Numbered from the stretch's first letter, positions 15,521-26,295 are shown. The stretch: 64,000 nucleotides of DNA from Actinoplanes xinjiangensis (GCF_003148685.1 NZ_QGGR01000009.1:248001-312000); one strand, 5' to 3'. Program-made: numbers and translations. The notes: generated by a model not told the origin, from the letters alone.

Positions 15521-18502
15521 ATGGCTACTTTGCGCTACCACATTTTAGGAACACTCTCAGTGACGAGAGATGAACGTCCGGTAGCCGTGACGGCCGGGCG
15601 TGACCGTGTCGTGCTGGCGATGATGCTTCTGAACCCGGGGCGCATCGTGAGCCTGGGCGAGCTGACCGAGGCGATCTGGGGCGCCGATCCACCGGCCACC
15701 GCGCGGGGTCAGGTGCAGACCTGCGTGTCCCGGCTGCGGCGCAGTCTCCCGGTCGACGCGATCATGACCGATCCGGCGGGGTACGGGATCCGGGTCGAAC
15801 CCGGCGAACTCGACTCGCAGCGGTTCCTCGCCCTGGTCGACACGGCCCGGTCGGCGTCCGGGGCCGAGGTCGCGCGGGCGGCGTACCGGGAGGCCCTCGA
15901 CCTGTGGCGGGGCCCGGCGTGCGCGGAGATCGACGCGTCGGCGGTCCGGCAGGCGGCGGCGATGCTCGACGAGCGGCGGGCGGTCGCCCACGAGGACGCG
16001 ATGGACCTGGAGCTGGCCGCCGGCCGGGCCCGGGAACTCCTCGGCGAACTGGCCGCCCTGGTGGACCGGTTCCCACTGCGGGAGCGGCTGCGCGGCCAGC
16101 TGATGCTGGCGCTGTTCCAGTCCGGGCGGCGGGCCGACGCGCTGGCCGAGTTCCGGCGGGCCCGTGACGTGCTGCGCGACGAGCTGGGCATCGAACCCGG
16201 CCGGGAGCTTCAGGACCTGCACCGCGACATCCTGGCCGATGCGGCGCCCGAGGTCCTGGTGGCGGCACCGGCGATGCCGGCCAACGGGGCGATCCGATGC
16301 CTTCCCCGTACGATCAGCGACTTCACCGGCCGTACCGAGCAGGTCGACCGGCTGATCGCCGGGATCGGGACGGCCGAGCCGGCGGGACCGGTGGTCGCCG
16401 TCCTCGACGGGATGGCCGGCAGCGGCAAGACCACCCTGGCCCTGCACGTCGCCACCCTGATCGGCGACCGCTTCCCGGACGGGCACCTCTTCGTCGACCT
16501 CAAGGGACACAGCGAGCAGGCCCCGGTCGACCCGGCGGCCGCACTGCTCGTGCTGCTCCGGCAGCTAGGGCACAGCGCCGAGGAGATCCCGCCGGACCCG
16601 GTCGAACGGGTCGGCTTCTGGCGTACCCAGGTGGCCGGCCGGCGCCTGCTGATCGTCCTGGACAACGCGGCCACCAGCGCCCAGATCGCCGATCTGCTGC
16701 CGACCACCCCGGGCAGTCTGGCCCTGGTCACCGGCCGCCGCCGGCTCGCCGGACTGGACGGCATCCAGCTGGAGTCACTGCCGGTGCTGGCGCACGACGA
16801 GGCGATGGCGCTGCTGGAACGGATCGTCGGGGAGCGGGTCCGCGCCGACCCGGAGGCGGCCGCCGAGGTGGTCCGGCGCTGCGGCGCCCTGCCGCTGGCG
16901 GTCCGGCTGGCCGGCGCCCGGCTCGCCCACCGGCCCCGCTGGCGGGTGTCCGACCTGCTGCGCCGGCTCGGTGAGTCGGCACTGCCCGAGCTGGCCGCCG
17001 AGGACCGGACCGTGGCCGGCGCGTTCACCCTCACCTACCGGCAGCTCCCGGCACCGTTGCAGCGGGTGTTCCGGCTGCTCGGGGTCCACCCGGGCGTCAC
17101 CGTCGACGACCTCGCGGTGGCCGCCCTGGCCGGGCTGTCGCTGGACGAGGCCCGGGACGCGCTCGACGAGCTGGTCGACGTGCACCTGCTGGAGGAACCG
17201 GAGCGGGGCGTCTACCGGATGCACGACCTGATCCGCGAGTACGCCGGGATGCTCGCCGCCGACCTGCCCGGACCGGACCGGCACGCGGCTCTGACCGGTG
17301 TGCTCGACCTGGAACTGCATGCCCTGATCGCGGCGGTCGCGTCCAGTCACCACGACGTCCTGAACCGGGATCTCGGCTGGCCACGGCCCGCCCGGCCGGA
17401 CCTGCCGGCGGCGCTCGACGACCCGTACGCCCGGCTGGAGCGGGTGCGGCCCGGCCTGGCCGCCTTCGTCGACGCCGCCGCGGCCGCCGGGCATTTCGGC
17501 TACGCGTGGCGGATCCCGCGGGCCGCCTGGCAGCCGCTCTTCTTCCGCGGCTACATGGACGACATCCGTGACCTGCACCAGCGGGCCATGGAGGGGGTCG
17601 GGTCGTCCGGTGACAAGGCGGCCATCGCCACCATCGCCAACTACCTGGCCTCGGCCTACTCGCGCGGCGGTGAGCACGGCCCGGCCGAGGAGTACCTGCT
17701 GCTGGCCATCCGGCTGCGCCGGGAACTGGGCGAGGCCGGTGCGATCGCCACCAGCTACGGCAACCTGGGCACGATCTACCAGTCGCAGGGGCGGTTCGCC
17801 GAGGCCATCGAGGCGATCCGCACGTCCCGCCGGATCGTGGCCCGCCGGCGGATGCAGACCTCGTCGGCCGGGCCGCTCGGCACGCTGGCCGAGGTGCTGG
17901 GCCGGCTCGGCCGGTACGACGAGGCGCTGCACTACGCGCGGCTGCGGCTGTTCGCGGTGATCGAGCACGAGGAGGACGGGCCGCTCGCCCTGGCGATGCT
18001 GCTGCTCCAGCGCCTCAAGTACGCCTGCGGCCTGATCGGCGTGGACACCGCGCACCGGTACGTCGACGTGGCGCGGCGGCTCGCCGTCCGCAGCGGTTCG
18101 CGGTCGATCATGGCCGATCTGCACAACGACCGGGCCCGGCTGTTCCGCGACACCGGCCGGTACGCCGACGCGTGCGCCGAGCACCGCCGGGCCCTGGACA
18201 TCGCGGTACGGATGCGGGACACCCGGCACGAGTCCGAGTTCAGCCACGACCTGGCCACCACGCTGCACCGGGCGGGGGACGTCCCGGGCGCCCGGGCGAT
18301 GTACGAACGGTCCCTCCGGCTGGCCACGGCGGGGCAGATGGCGTACTCGATCGCCCGTGCCCAGGCCGGACTTGCCGCCTGCCTGGACCCGGGCGATCCG
18401 GAGGCGGCGAACCTCCGGGCGAGGGCCGCCGGATTGTTCCGGCAGATCGGTATCGACTGCGATCCGGCGGAGGTCGAGAGAGGATGGTCCGGTGACGACT
18501 GA
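15521..18502 (+). CDS. SARP/AfsR-type transcriptional regulator (BTAD-STAND ATPase-TPR)
   Basis: 993 residues from ATG 15521. Residues about 5-90 are an OmpR-like winged helix (LGTLSVTRDERPVAV, LTEAIWGADPPATARGQVQT). Residues 95-240 form the BTAD helical domain ending at ELGIEPGRELQDLHRDIL. A STAND/NB-ARC ATPase follows with Walker A GMAGSGKTT near 297-305, Walker B-like LLIVLDNA and a GLPLAVRLAGA-type motif (here CGALPLAVRLAGARLA). The C-terminal third (about 650-980) is TPR-like. Such proteins activate secondary metabolism or stress genes on signalling through the ATPase. No biosynthetic cluster lies beside it; fumC overlaps its end by 11 bp and may be co-transcribed. Confidence 0.9.
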   Translation: MATLRYHILGTLSVTRDERPVAVTAGRDRVVLAMMLLNPGRIVSLGELTEAIWGADPPATARGQVQTCVSRLRRSLPVDAIMTDPAGYGIRVEPGELDSQRFLALVDTARSASGAEVARAAYREALDLWRGPACAEIDASAVRQAAAMLDERRAVAHEDAMDLELAAGRARELLGELAALVDRFPLRERLRGQLMLALFQSGRRADALAEFRRARDVLRDELGIEPGRELQDLHRDILADAAPEVLVAAPAMPANGAIRCLPRTISDFTGRTEQVDRLIAGIGTAEPAGPVVAVLDGMAGSGKTTLALHVATLIGDRFPDGHLFVDLKGHSEQAPVDPAAALLVLLRQLGHSAEEIPPDPVERVGFWRTQVAGRRLLIVLDNAATSAQIADLLPTTPGSLALVTGRRRLAGLDGIQLESLPVLAHDEAMALLERIVGERVRADPEAAAEVVRRCGALPLAVRLAGARLAHRPRWRVSDLLRRLGESALPELAAEDRTVAGAFTLTYRQLPAPLQRVFRLLGVHPGVTVDDLAVAALAGLSLDEARDALDELVDVHLLEEPERGVYRMHDLIREYAGMLAADLPGPDRHAALTGVLDLELHALIAAVASSHHDVLNRDLGWPRPARPDLPAALDDPYARLERVRPGLAAFVDAAAAAGHFGYAWRIPRAAWQPLFFRGYMDDIRDLHQRAMEGVGSSGDKAAIATIANYLASAYSRGGEHGPAEEYLLLAIRLRRELGEAGAIATSYGNLGTIYQSQGRFAEAIEAIRTSRRIVARRRMQTSSAGPLGTLAEVLGRLGRYDEALHYARLRLFAVIEHEEDGPLALAMLLLQRLKYACGLIGVDTAHRYVDVARRLAVRSGSRSIMADLHNDRARLFRDTGRYADACAEHRRALDIAVRMRDTRHESEFSHDLATTLHRAGDVPGARAMYERSLRLATAGQMAYSIARAQAGLAACLDPGDPEAANLRARAAGLFRQIGIDCDPAEVERGWSGDD

Positions 18503-19889
18503 CGAGAGTGGTTTTCGGATCGAACGCGACACGATGGGCGAGGTGCGGGTGCCGTCCGCCGCGTTGTGGCGGGCGCAGACGCAGCGGGCGGTGGAGAACT
18601 TCCCGATCTCCGGGCGCGGCTTGGAGCCGTCCCACATCCGGGCGCTGGCCCGGATCAAGGGGGCCGCCGCCCGGGCGAACGCGAACCTCGGCGTGCTGGA
18701 GAAGGATCTCGCCGAGTCGATCGCGACGGCCGCCGCACACGTGGCCGACGGCGGCTACGACGACCAGTTCCCGGTCGACGTCTTCCAGACCGGCTCCGGC
18801 ACCTCGTCGAACATGAACGCCAACGAGGTCATCGCCACCCTGGCCAGCCGTGACCTGGGCCGCCCGGTACACCCGAACGACCACGTCAACGCCTCGCAGT
18901 CGTCGAACGACGTCTTCCCGTCCTCGATCCACCTGGCCGCCACCGAGGCGGTCAGCGCCGACCTGATCCCGGCGCTCGGCCACCTCGCGGTGGCGCTGAG
19001 CGCCAAGGCCGAGGAGTTCAAGAACACCGTCAAGAGCGGCCGCACGCACCTCATGGACGCCACGCCGGTCACCCTCGGGCAGGAATTCTCCGGGTACGCC
19101 CGGCAGGTCACCAACGGCGTCGAACGGCTCCGCGACACCCTGCCCCGGCTCGGTGAGCTGCCGTTGGGCGGCACCGCGGTCGGCACCGGCGTGAACACAC
19201 CGCCCGGATTCGCGCCGGCGGTGATCCGTCTGCTGGCCGAGGAGACCGGCCTGCCACTGACCGAGGCCCGTGACCACTTCGAGGCGCAGGGTGCCCGCGA
19301 CGCGCTGGTCGAGGCGTCCGGCCAGCTCCGGGTGATCGCCGCCGGCCTCTACAAGATCGCCAACGACATCCGCTGGATGGGCTCGGGCCCGCGGGCCGGC
19401 CTGCGGGAGCTGCGCCTGCCCGACCTCCAGCCCGGCTCGTCGATCATGCCGGGCAAGGTGAACCCGGTGGTGCCGGAGGCGGTCCGCCAGGTCGCCGCCC
19501 AGGTCATCGGCAACGACGCGACGGTCGCCTTCGCCGGCACCCAGGGCGACTTCGAGCTCAACGTGATGCTGCCGGTGATGGCCCGCAACGTGCTCGAGTC
19601 GATCCGGCTGCTGGCCGCGGTGGCCCGCCTGTTCGCCGACCGCTGCATCGACGGCCTCGAGGCGGACGAGGAGGTCACCCGCGGATACGCCGAGGGATCG
19701 CCGTCGATCGTCACCCCGCTCAACCGCTTCCTCGGCTACGACGAGGCGGCCGCGATCGCCAAGCAGGCGCTGGCCTCCGGCCGGTCGATCCGCGAGGTGG
19801 TCGTCGAGCGCGGGCATGTGAGCAACGGCACGCTGACCGAGGAGCAGCTGGACGAGGCGCTCGACGTCCTCCGGATGACGCGTCCCTGA
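18492..19889 (+). CDS. fumC: Class II fumarate hydratase
   Basis: A 465-residue fumarase/aspartase-superfamily enzyme (fumarate + water = L-malate) without an Fe-S cluster. Diagnostic segments are FQTGSGTSSNMNANEVI, the NDHVNASQSSNDVFP region, SGRTHLMDATPVTLGQE, and the superfamily signature SSIMPGKVNPVVPE with the catalytic loop serine. GTG 18492 lies inside the last 11 bp of the SARP gene and gives the normal N-terminus (FRIERDTMGEVRVPSAALW). A 23-bp gap separates it from cysS. It is the oxygen-stable alternative to the class I enzyme upstream. Confidence 0.95.
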   Translation: MTTDESGFRIERDTMGEVRVPSAALWRAQTQRAVENFPISGRGLEPSHIRALARIKGAAARANANLGVLEKDLAESIATAAAHVADGGYDDQFPVDVFQTGSGTSSNMNANEVIATLASRDLGRPVHPNDHVNASQSSNDVFPSSIHLAATEAVSADLIPALGHLAVALSAKAEEFKNTVKSGRTHLMDATPVTLGQEFSGYARQVTNGVERLRDTLPRLGELPLGGTAVGTGVNTPPGFAPAVIRLLAEETGLPLTEARDHFEAQGARDALVEASGQLRVIAAGLYKIANDIRWMGSGPRAGLRELRLPDLQPGSSIMPGKVNPVVPEAVRQVAAQVIGNDATVAFAGTQGDFELNVMLPVMARNVLESIRLLAAVARLFADRCIDGLEADEEVTRGYAEGSPSIVTPLNRFLGYDEAAAIAKQALASGRSIREVVVERGHVSNGTLTEEQLDEALDVLRMTRP

Positions 19890-19912
19890 ACGGGGGCCGG
19901 TACCCTTGTACG

Positions 19913-21328
19913 GTGACTCTGCGCTTGTATGACACCGCGACCCGATCGGTCCGGGACTTCGTCCCGTCGACGCCCGGTCAGGTGGGGATCTACCTGTGTG
20001 GCGTCACCGTGCAGTCCACCCCCCATATCGGTCACCTTCGTTCCGCCGTCAACTACGACGTGCTGCGCCGTTGGCTGCTGCACACCGGCCTGGAGGTCAC
20101 GTTCGTCCGCAACGTCACCGACGTGGACGACAAGATCCTCCAGAAGGCCGGTGAGCAGGGCCGGCCGTTCTGGGCCATCGCCTATGAGAACCGCCTCCAC
20201 CTGGACCGCGACTACACCGCGCTCAACGTGCTGGCGCCCACCTACGAGCCGCTGGCCACCGGGCACATCACCGAGATGCACGAGCTGATCCAGGAGCTGA
20301 TCGACCGCGGTCACGCCTATCCGGCCGCCGGCGACTGCGCCGACGTCTACTTCGACGTGCTCTCCTATCGGGAGTACGGCGCGCTCTCCGGTCAGCGGCC
20401 GGAGGAGATGCGCGACGCCGGCGACGCCCCGGTCCGGGACAAGCGCGATCATCGCGACTTCGCCCTGTGGAAAGGGGTGAAGGCGGACGAGCCGCGCGAC
20501 GCCTACTGGCCGTCCCCGTGGGGCAAGGGCCGTCCCGGCTGGCACATCGAGTGCTCGGCGATGGCCCGGCGCTACCTCGGCGACGAGTTCGACATCCACG
20601 GCGGTGGCCTCGACCTGACGTTCCCGCACCACGAGAACGAGCTGGCCCAGTCCAAGGCGGCCGGTCTCGGTTTCGCCCGCTTCTGGGTGCACCACGCCCT
20701 GCTCAACCTCGGCGACTCCAAGATGAGCAAGTCGCTCGGCAACGTGATCGATCTGGCCTCGCTGGTCGAGTCCGGGATCCGGCCGGTCGAGCTGCGCTAC
20801 TACCTGGGCAGCCCGCACTACCGCTCGCGGATCGACTACTCGGACGAGGCGCTGCGTGAGGCCGCGGTCGCCTACCGGCGGATCGAGGGCTTCGTGCAGC
20901 GGGCCGCCGAGGTGGTCGGGCCGGGCCGGCCCAAGCAGGTGCCACCGGCGTTCGCCGACGCGATGAACGACGACCTGAACACGTCGGCGGCGCTGGCGAT
21001 CGTGCACGACACGGTGCGCGAGGGCAACACCGCGCTGGCGGCCGGTGACGAGGCCGGCATCCGGGGCGCGCTGACCGCGGTGCGGGCCATGCTCGGCGTC
21101 CTCGGTCTCGACCCGTTCGACGAGAAGTGGGACGGCGGCGAGGGCGGCAACGACCTGAAGCCGGTGGTCGACTCGCTGGTCGCGCTGGCACTGGAACAGC
21201 GGGCCCAGGCCCGCGCACGTAAGGACTGGGCGGCCGCCGACTCGGTGCGCGACCAGCTCAAGAACGCGGGTATTCAGGTGGAGGACACTCCGGCCGGGCC
21301 GCGATGGACGGTAGGAGAACAGCACTGA
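19913..21328 (+). CDS. cysS: Cysteinyl-tRNA synthetase
   Basis: A 471-residue class I aminoacyl-tRNA synthetase charging tRNA-Cys. It has the HIGH motif as HIGHLRSAVNYD, the zinc/cysteine-binding CGVTVQSTP and HIECSAM plus HHENELAQS, and the KMSKS motif as KMSKSLGN, followed by a DALR-type anticodon helix bundle. It starts at GTG 19913. Its stop overlaps the rlmB start by 1 bp (TGATG), and pairing cysS with rlmB is common in actinobacteria. Full length; nothing unusual. Confidence 0.97.
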   Translation: MTLRLYDTATRSVRDFVPSTPGQVGIYLCGVTVQSTPHIGHLRSAVNYDVLRRWLLHTGLEVTFVRNVTDVDDKILQKAGEQGRPFWAIAYENRLHLDRDYTALNVLAPTYEPLATGHITEMHELIQELIDRGHAYPAAGDCADVYFDVLSYREYGALSGQRPEEMRDAGDAPVRDKRDHRDFALWKGVKADEPRDAYWPSPWGKGRPGWHIECSAMARRYLGDEFDIHGGGLDLTFPHHENELAQSKAAGLGFARFWVHHALLNLGDSKMSKSLGNVIDLASLVESGIRPVELRYYLGSPHYRSRIDYSDEALREAAVAYRRIEGFVQRAAEVVGPGRPKQVPPAFADAMNDDLNTSAALAIVHDTVREGNTALAAGDEAGIRGALTAVRAMLGVLGLDPFDEKWDGGEGGNDLKPVVDSLVALALEQRAQARARKDWAAADSVRDQLKNAGIQVEDTPAGPRWTVGEQH

Positions 21329-22455
21329 TGCCGGGAAATTCGTTCAACGCCAGCAAGCGCACCACCTCGAAGAAGGGCGCGGTCGCCGGTTCCGGCGGTA
21401 AGAACCGTGCCGGGCTGAAGGGCCGCGGCAAAACTCTGCCGGCCGACGAGCGCCCGTGGCACAAGGGCTACTCGGGCACCGAGAAGCTGCCCGAGAAGAC
21501 CGCGCGCAAGCAGGACAAGGAGCGCCGTGCCGCGGCCGCCGAGGGCCGCGCGCCCAAGGTCGGCGTCCCCGGCAGCAAGGACACCACCTGGGGCCGGGGC
21601 GGTGGCCGTGCCACCGGGCTCACCCGCACGCAGACGGCCCGCGGCGGCGTCCGTGGTGGCGGTCCGCGTGGTCCCCGGATCGCGCCGGGCCGCCGGTCCA
21701 ACCCCACCAAAGAGGGTCCCGAGCTGCTGCTCGGCCGTAACCCGGTGGTCGAGGCGCTGCGGGCGCTGGTTCCGGCCACCGCGCTCTACGTGGCGCAGGG
21801 CATCGACATCGACGACCGGGTGACCGAGATCGTGCGCACCTCCGGCGACCGGGGCATCCCGATCCTGGAGATCAGCCGCAACGAGCTGGACCGGATGACC
21901 GGCGGTGTGCTGCACCAGGGCATCGGGCTGCAGGTGCCGCCGTTCGCGTACGAGGAGTTCGACGATCTCGTCAACGCCGCGCTGGAGCAGACCGCTCCGC
22001 TGCTGGTCGCGCTGGACGGCATCACCGACCCGCGCAACGTGGGCGCGGTGATCCGGTCGGTGGCCGCGTTCGGTGGGCACGGTGTCTTCATGACCGAGCG
22101 CCGCGCCGCCGGAATCACCGCGACGGCCTGGCGCACCAGCGCCGGTGCGGCCGCCCGCGTCCCGGTGTCGCAGGTGGTCAACCTGACCCGGGCGATCAAG
22201 TCGGCGCAGAAGGCGGGCTTCACCGCGATCGGTCTAGACGCCGACGGGGAGACCGGCCTCTACGAGCTGGAGGCCGCGATCGGGCCGCTGATCGTGGTCG
22301 TCGGCTCCGAGGGCCGTGGCCTGTCCCGCCTCGTCGGTGAGACGTGTGACCTGCGGGTGAGCATCCCGATGGCCTCCGACGTGGAGTCGCTGAACGCCAG
22401 CGTGGCGGCAGCGGTCACTCTCGCCGAGGTGAGCCGCCGCCGCCACCAGGGCTGA
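21328..22455 (+). CDS. rlmB: 23S rRNA (guanosine-2'-O-)-methyltransferase RlmB, TrmH/SpoU family
   Basis: 375 residues. The last 240 form the TrmH substrate-binding and SpoU knot domains: LLLGRNPVVEALRA, LLVALDGITDPRNVGAVIRS (motif 1), VVVGSEGRGLSRL (motif 2) and VSIPMASDVESLNASVAAAV (motif 3). It methylates a loop guanosine of 23S rRNA using S-adenosylmethionine. Residues 1-135 are a basic, Gly/Arg/Lys-rich, probably disordered extension that likely helps RNA binding; extensions are usual in actinobacteria. ATG 21328 overlaps the cysS stop, confirming the long N-terminus. Confidence 0.93.
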   Translation: MPGNSFNASKRTTSKKGAVAGSGGKNRAGLKGRGKTLPADERPWHKGYSGTEKLPEKTARKQDKERRAAAAEGRAPKVGVPGSKDTTWGRGGGRATGLTRTQTARGGVRGGGPRGPRIAPGRRSNPTKEGPELLLGRNPVVEALRALVPATALYVAQGIDIDDRVTEIVRTSGDRGIPILEISRNELDRMTGGVLHQGIGLQVPPFAYEEFDDLVNAALEQTAPLLVALDGITDPRNVGAVIRSVAAFGGHGVFMTERRAAGITATAWRTSAGAAARVPVSQVVNLTRAIKSAQKAGFTAIGLDADGETGLYELEAAIGPLIVVVGSEGRGLSRLVGETCDLRVSIPMASDVESLNASVAAAVTLAEVSRRRHQG

Positions 22456-22458
22456 TCT

Positions 22459-23580
22459 TCAGGAGTATGCGCGCAGGCGGTTGCCATCCGTGAGGAAGAG
22501 GCGGCCGCCTGCCACCGTCGGTGGGTAGTTCTGGCTGCTCGGCATGCCGCCCTTCAGCGTTCTGCCGGTCGTCGCGTCGGCGATAGACAGTCCCGCCCCC
22601 ATGCCGGACGGGCTGTAGAGCAGCGACCCGGCCCGTACCGGCTGCCCCGCGCCGTCCGGCAGGTGCACCGACCAGAGCTTCCGGCCGGTCTTCGCGTCGA
22701 GGCAGATGACACTGCGGTACCGCGGAAAGTAGACCCGCTCGTTGTCGGCGGTGACCGAGGGCGCCGGCCAGGTCGACTCCCAGGCCTTGTTGCCGTTGGC
22801 CGAGTCGATCGCGGTGAGCCCGCCGTTGCGGCCACCGATGTAGAACCGCGAGCCGCTCGGGTTGCTGCCCACGGCGTACCAGTCCTCCGGGGTCTTCCAG
22901 ATCGTCGTCCCGGTCTTGACGTCGACCGCGCGGGACCCTTCGCCCTCGGTGCGCAACAGGATCCGTCCCTGCGCCGACAGCAGCCCGTCCCCGCGGGTGC
23001 CGTAGAGCTTCCACAGCCGGGCGCCGGTGGTCAGGCGGTGCGCGACGGTGGACGCCTCGAAATCGGGTCGGCTGTCGACTACGACCACCCCGCGGTCCAC
23101 GATCATGTCCTGGGTGGGTGCGCCGAGCGGGATCTCCCAGAGCCGGGCGCCGGTGCCGGCCCGGTAGGCGCTCAGGAAGCTGTGCTGGTTGTCGCAGGCG
23201 TAGGTGAGGGTGGCCAGGATGCCCCCGGACAGGGCCATCCGGGTGACGCCGCGGCGCTCCAGGGCCACATGCCAGCGGCGGGCGCCGGTCGCCGGGTCGT
23301 ACGCGCCGATCCCGCCCGGATCGCTGGTGTAGAGGTTGCCGTACCCGGCCAGCGGTTCCCGTCCGACCTCACACTCCGGGGCGCCGTGGGTGGACATCTC
23401 CCAGCGGCTGGTGAGCGCGCCGACCGACGACGCGGTCAGCCTGCTCTCGTGCGGGTTGTAGAAGGTCAGGCCGGGGCCGTACCCGGTCTGGGCCCATTCC
23501 GAGACGGGCGCCGGAGCCGGTGCTGGCGGGGTGGGCAGACTGAGTGCCGCGGTCAGGGCGGCTATCAGGAAGAGGTTCAC
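22459..23580 (-). CDS. Secreted PQQ-like beta-propeller protein
   Basis: 373 residues from GTG 23580 with a short signal peptide (FLIAALTAALSLPTPPAPAP), so probably exported or anchored. It has at least six propeller blades with the typical strand ends AYDPATGARRWHVAL, AYRAGTGARLWEIPLG, VDVKTGTTIWKTPE, IDSANGNKAWEST and CLDAKTGRKLWSVHL. It resembles the propeller fold of PQQ alcohol dehydrogenases and BamB but lacks visible PQQ ligands. It converges with rlmB (3-bp gap). Function unknown; the third of four propeller proteins here. Confidence 0.78.
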   Translation of the reverse strand: MNLFLIAALTAALSLPTPPAPAPAPVSEWAQTGYGPGLTFYNPHESRLTASSVGALTSRWEMSTHGAPECEVGREPLAGYGNLYTSDPGGIGAYDPATGARRWHVALERRGVTRMALSGGILATLTYACDNQHSFLSAYRAGTGARLWEIPLGAPTQDMIVDRGVVVVDSRPDFEASTVAHRLTTGARLWKLYGTRGDGLLSAQGRILLRTEGEGSRAVDVKTGTTIWKTPEDWYAVGSNPSGSRFYIGGRNGGLTAIDSANGNKAWESTWPAPSVTADNERVYFPRYRSVICLDAKTGRKLWSVHLPDGAGQPVRAGSLLYSPSGMGAGLSIADATTGRTLKGGMPSSQNYPPTVAGGRLFLTDGNRLRAYS

Positions 23581-23667
23581 ACAAGATCAACGAGCGGGGG
23601 CGGGATCGATGATGGGCGGGGCTCTTCCGCCGCCCGGTATCGGCCCGGGCGGCGGAGGAGCAGCCGG

Positions 23668-24105
23668 TCAGAGGTCCGCTGCGGGGGTGAAGACGTCGCA
23701 GTTGCGGCCCTGCTCGGCGCGAGCCACCGTGTTGCCGGCGCACAGCCGCACCTCGGGCCGGCCGCCGCCCCACAGGAACTCGGAGCGTGCCGCGAAGTTG
23801 GTCTTCCCGGGCCGGCACAGGCTGTTCAGGGTGCGCCACTCGATGCCGTCGGCCGGGCCGTTGTAGGCGATCTGCACGACCGCGCACCGGTTACGGCTGT
23901 TGACGGCCAGGGTGCCGTTGACCGCGACCGGCGGGACCGGGCGCTCCGGGATGCTCATCATCCGGTCGTAGGTGCCGTAGGCGCTGGCCTTTCCGACGGC
24001 CAGTTCGAACGTGTTGTCCGCGGCGAGAGCGGGCGTGGCGGCCAGGGCGACGACCGTTCCGGCGCCGGCGAGAATGGACAGGGTGCGGGTGACGAACGAT
24101 TTCAT
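23668..24105 (-). CDS. Small secreted protein, unknown
   Basis: 145 residues from ATG 24105, with a clear Sec signal (FVTRTLSILAGAGTVVALAA, cleavage after ATPALA). The mature part of about 115 residues has four cysteines (NRCAVVQ, NSLCRPG, VRLCAGN, RNCDVF), compatible with two disulfides. It looks like a compact beta-rich extracellular protein. The next gene on the same strand encodes another small secreted protein, and the two may be expressed together. I do not recognise the family. Confidence 0.7.
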   Translation of the reverse strand: MKSFVTRTLSILAGAGTVVALAATPALAADNTFELAVGKASAYGTYDRMMSIPERPVPPVAVNGTLAVNSRNRCAVVQIAYNGPADGIEWRTLNSLCRPGKTNFAARSEFLWGGGRPEVRLCAGNTVARAEQGRNCDVFTPAADL

Positions 24106-24180
24106 TGAATGGTCCTCAATTGTGTCGAGGGTATACGTCGAGACAACAACGAATGAAAAGAAGAAAAGGCTCGCCGGTGG

Positions 24181-24582
24181 TCAGCGAACGAGCAGGGTGT
24201 AGCTCGGCACGAAGCCGGTCCGGCAGCGGAACGAGACCCACGCCTTCTGCGCGACGCCGGCCGCGCCGACCTTCTGGCACTCGGCCTGGGCGTCGGCCAC
24301 CTCGTTGAAGGCGGCGGTGTAGACGACCCTCTCGGCCGCCAGGGGCCTGGTCCGCGCCGGGTGGCTGACGATCAGATCGTCACCGGCGTATCCCGAGCGT
24401 ACGGCGTAGGAGTGCCACGCTCCGGCCTGGAGACCGGCCTCGCCGATGACCGCGGCGCGGCCGAAGCCGTAGGTGCCCATGAGCCCGGTGGCGTCCGGTG
24501 CCGGGGCGGCCTGCGCGGCGGCCGGGGTGAGCACGGCCGCGACGGTGGCGAGCATGACGGCGCCACGTGTGATGGAACGCAT
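24181..24582 (-). CDS. Small secreted protein, unknown
   Basis: 133 residues from ATG 24582 (GGAAGGGA about 10 bp upstream). A signal peptide runs to PAAAQAAPAP. The mature part of about 105 residues ends in CQKVGAAGVAQKAWVSFRCR, with two cysteines that could pair. Its length, context and lack of catalytic motifs resemble the neighbouring secreted protein, but sequence similarity between the two is weak. A role outside the cell is likely; no function can be given. Confidence 0.65.
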   Translation of the reverse strand: MRSITRGAVMLATVAAVLTPAAAQAAPAPDATGLMGTYGFGRAAVIGEAGLQAGAWHSYAVRSGYAGDDLIVSHPARTRPLAAERVVYTAAFNEVADAQAECQKVGAAGVAQKAWVSFRCRTGFVPSYTLLVR

Positions 24583-24981
24583 TTGTTCGGTGTCCCTTCC
24601 ATAAAAGCCCGGGGATCTCCCGCGACATGATGGACGGCCGTACGGAAAGGATCGTGTCTCCCCGCAGGCATTACCGAACATACATGAAACGCGTGGGTGG
24701 TAAAGGGTGGGGGCGCAGTTCTTATTCGCGCGTTCGCATTGTTCGCTGATCTGTTGTTTTCGCTGATGATTTCAGCGCCGAAAAGTGAAATACCCCCGCC
24801 GGTCGGCGGGGGTGCGGTGGACGCCGGGTGGCGAAACGTGGGTTACCCGACGGCACCGGCAGGATCGGCCGTCAGGTTGGTCGCCGGGCTCCGCGATCGG
24901 GAAGGGCGGGTCCGGGTCGCGTCCGGTGAATTCGGCCGGGCGAGCGCGACAGCCCGGCGTTTCGGATCCCACCTGTGAAAG
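24583..24981. other. 399-bp intergenic region upstream of a secreted protein
   Basis: Contains no gene I can support. 24700-24790 is unusually AT-rich for this window (TTCTTATTCG, TTGTTTTCGC, GATGATTTCAG) and is probably the minus-strand promoter region of the secreted protein. The tRNA terminator hairpin lies at 24792-24813. The plus-strand open frame at 24697-24978 crosses that hairpin and is not credible. Confidence 0.6.
24792..24813 (-). terminator. Intrinsic terminator of tRNA-Thr
   Basis: ACCCCCGCC (24792-24800), loop GGTC, then GGCGGGGGT (24805-24813), a perfect 9-bp stem. Read on the minus strand it is followed by a U-rich run (TATTTCACTTTTC), as expected for Rho-independent termination of the tRNA transcript. 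Confidence 0.8.
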
Positions 24982-25055
24982 AGCCCCCGGTCGGGATCGA
25001 ACCGACGACCTCCCGTTTACAAGACGGGTGCTCTGGCCATCTGAGCTACAGGGGC
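24982..25055 (-). tRNA. tRNA-Thr(UGU)
   Basis: A 74-nt cloverleaf on the minus strand. The acceptor GCCCCTG pairs with CGGGGGC (one G-U), D stem GCTC/GAGC, anticodon stem CCCGT/ACGGG with loop CTTGTAA (anticodon TGT), variable loop AGGTC, T stem GTCGG/CCGAC with loop TTCGATC. No CCA is encoded. It stands alone and is followed by its own terminator. Confidence 0.95.
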
Positions 25056-25192
25056 AGTGGTCATCAGCATAACGTCCTGTGATGCGGGCGCCATCTTGGC
25101 AGGTCGGAAGAAAACAAATACGGTGGCAGGGCTGTTCCTTCTACTCGGATCGTCCGGCACGTTCCTGCCGGTGGAAAGGAAGTCGCTTCACC

Positions 25193-26287
<1,095 letters not shown>

Positions 26288-26295
26288 TCCGCGAG

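Noticed and set aside
24697..24978. Possible small gene on the plus strand upstream of tRNA-Thr
   Set aside because: It runs through the tRNA terminator hairpin, has no convincing ribosome binding site, and its composition is random.
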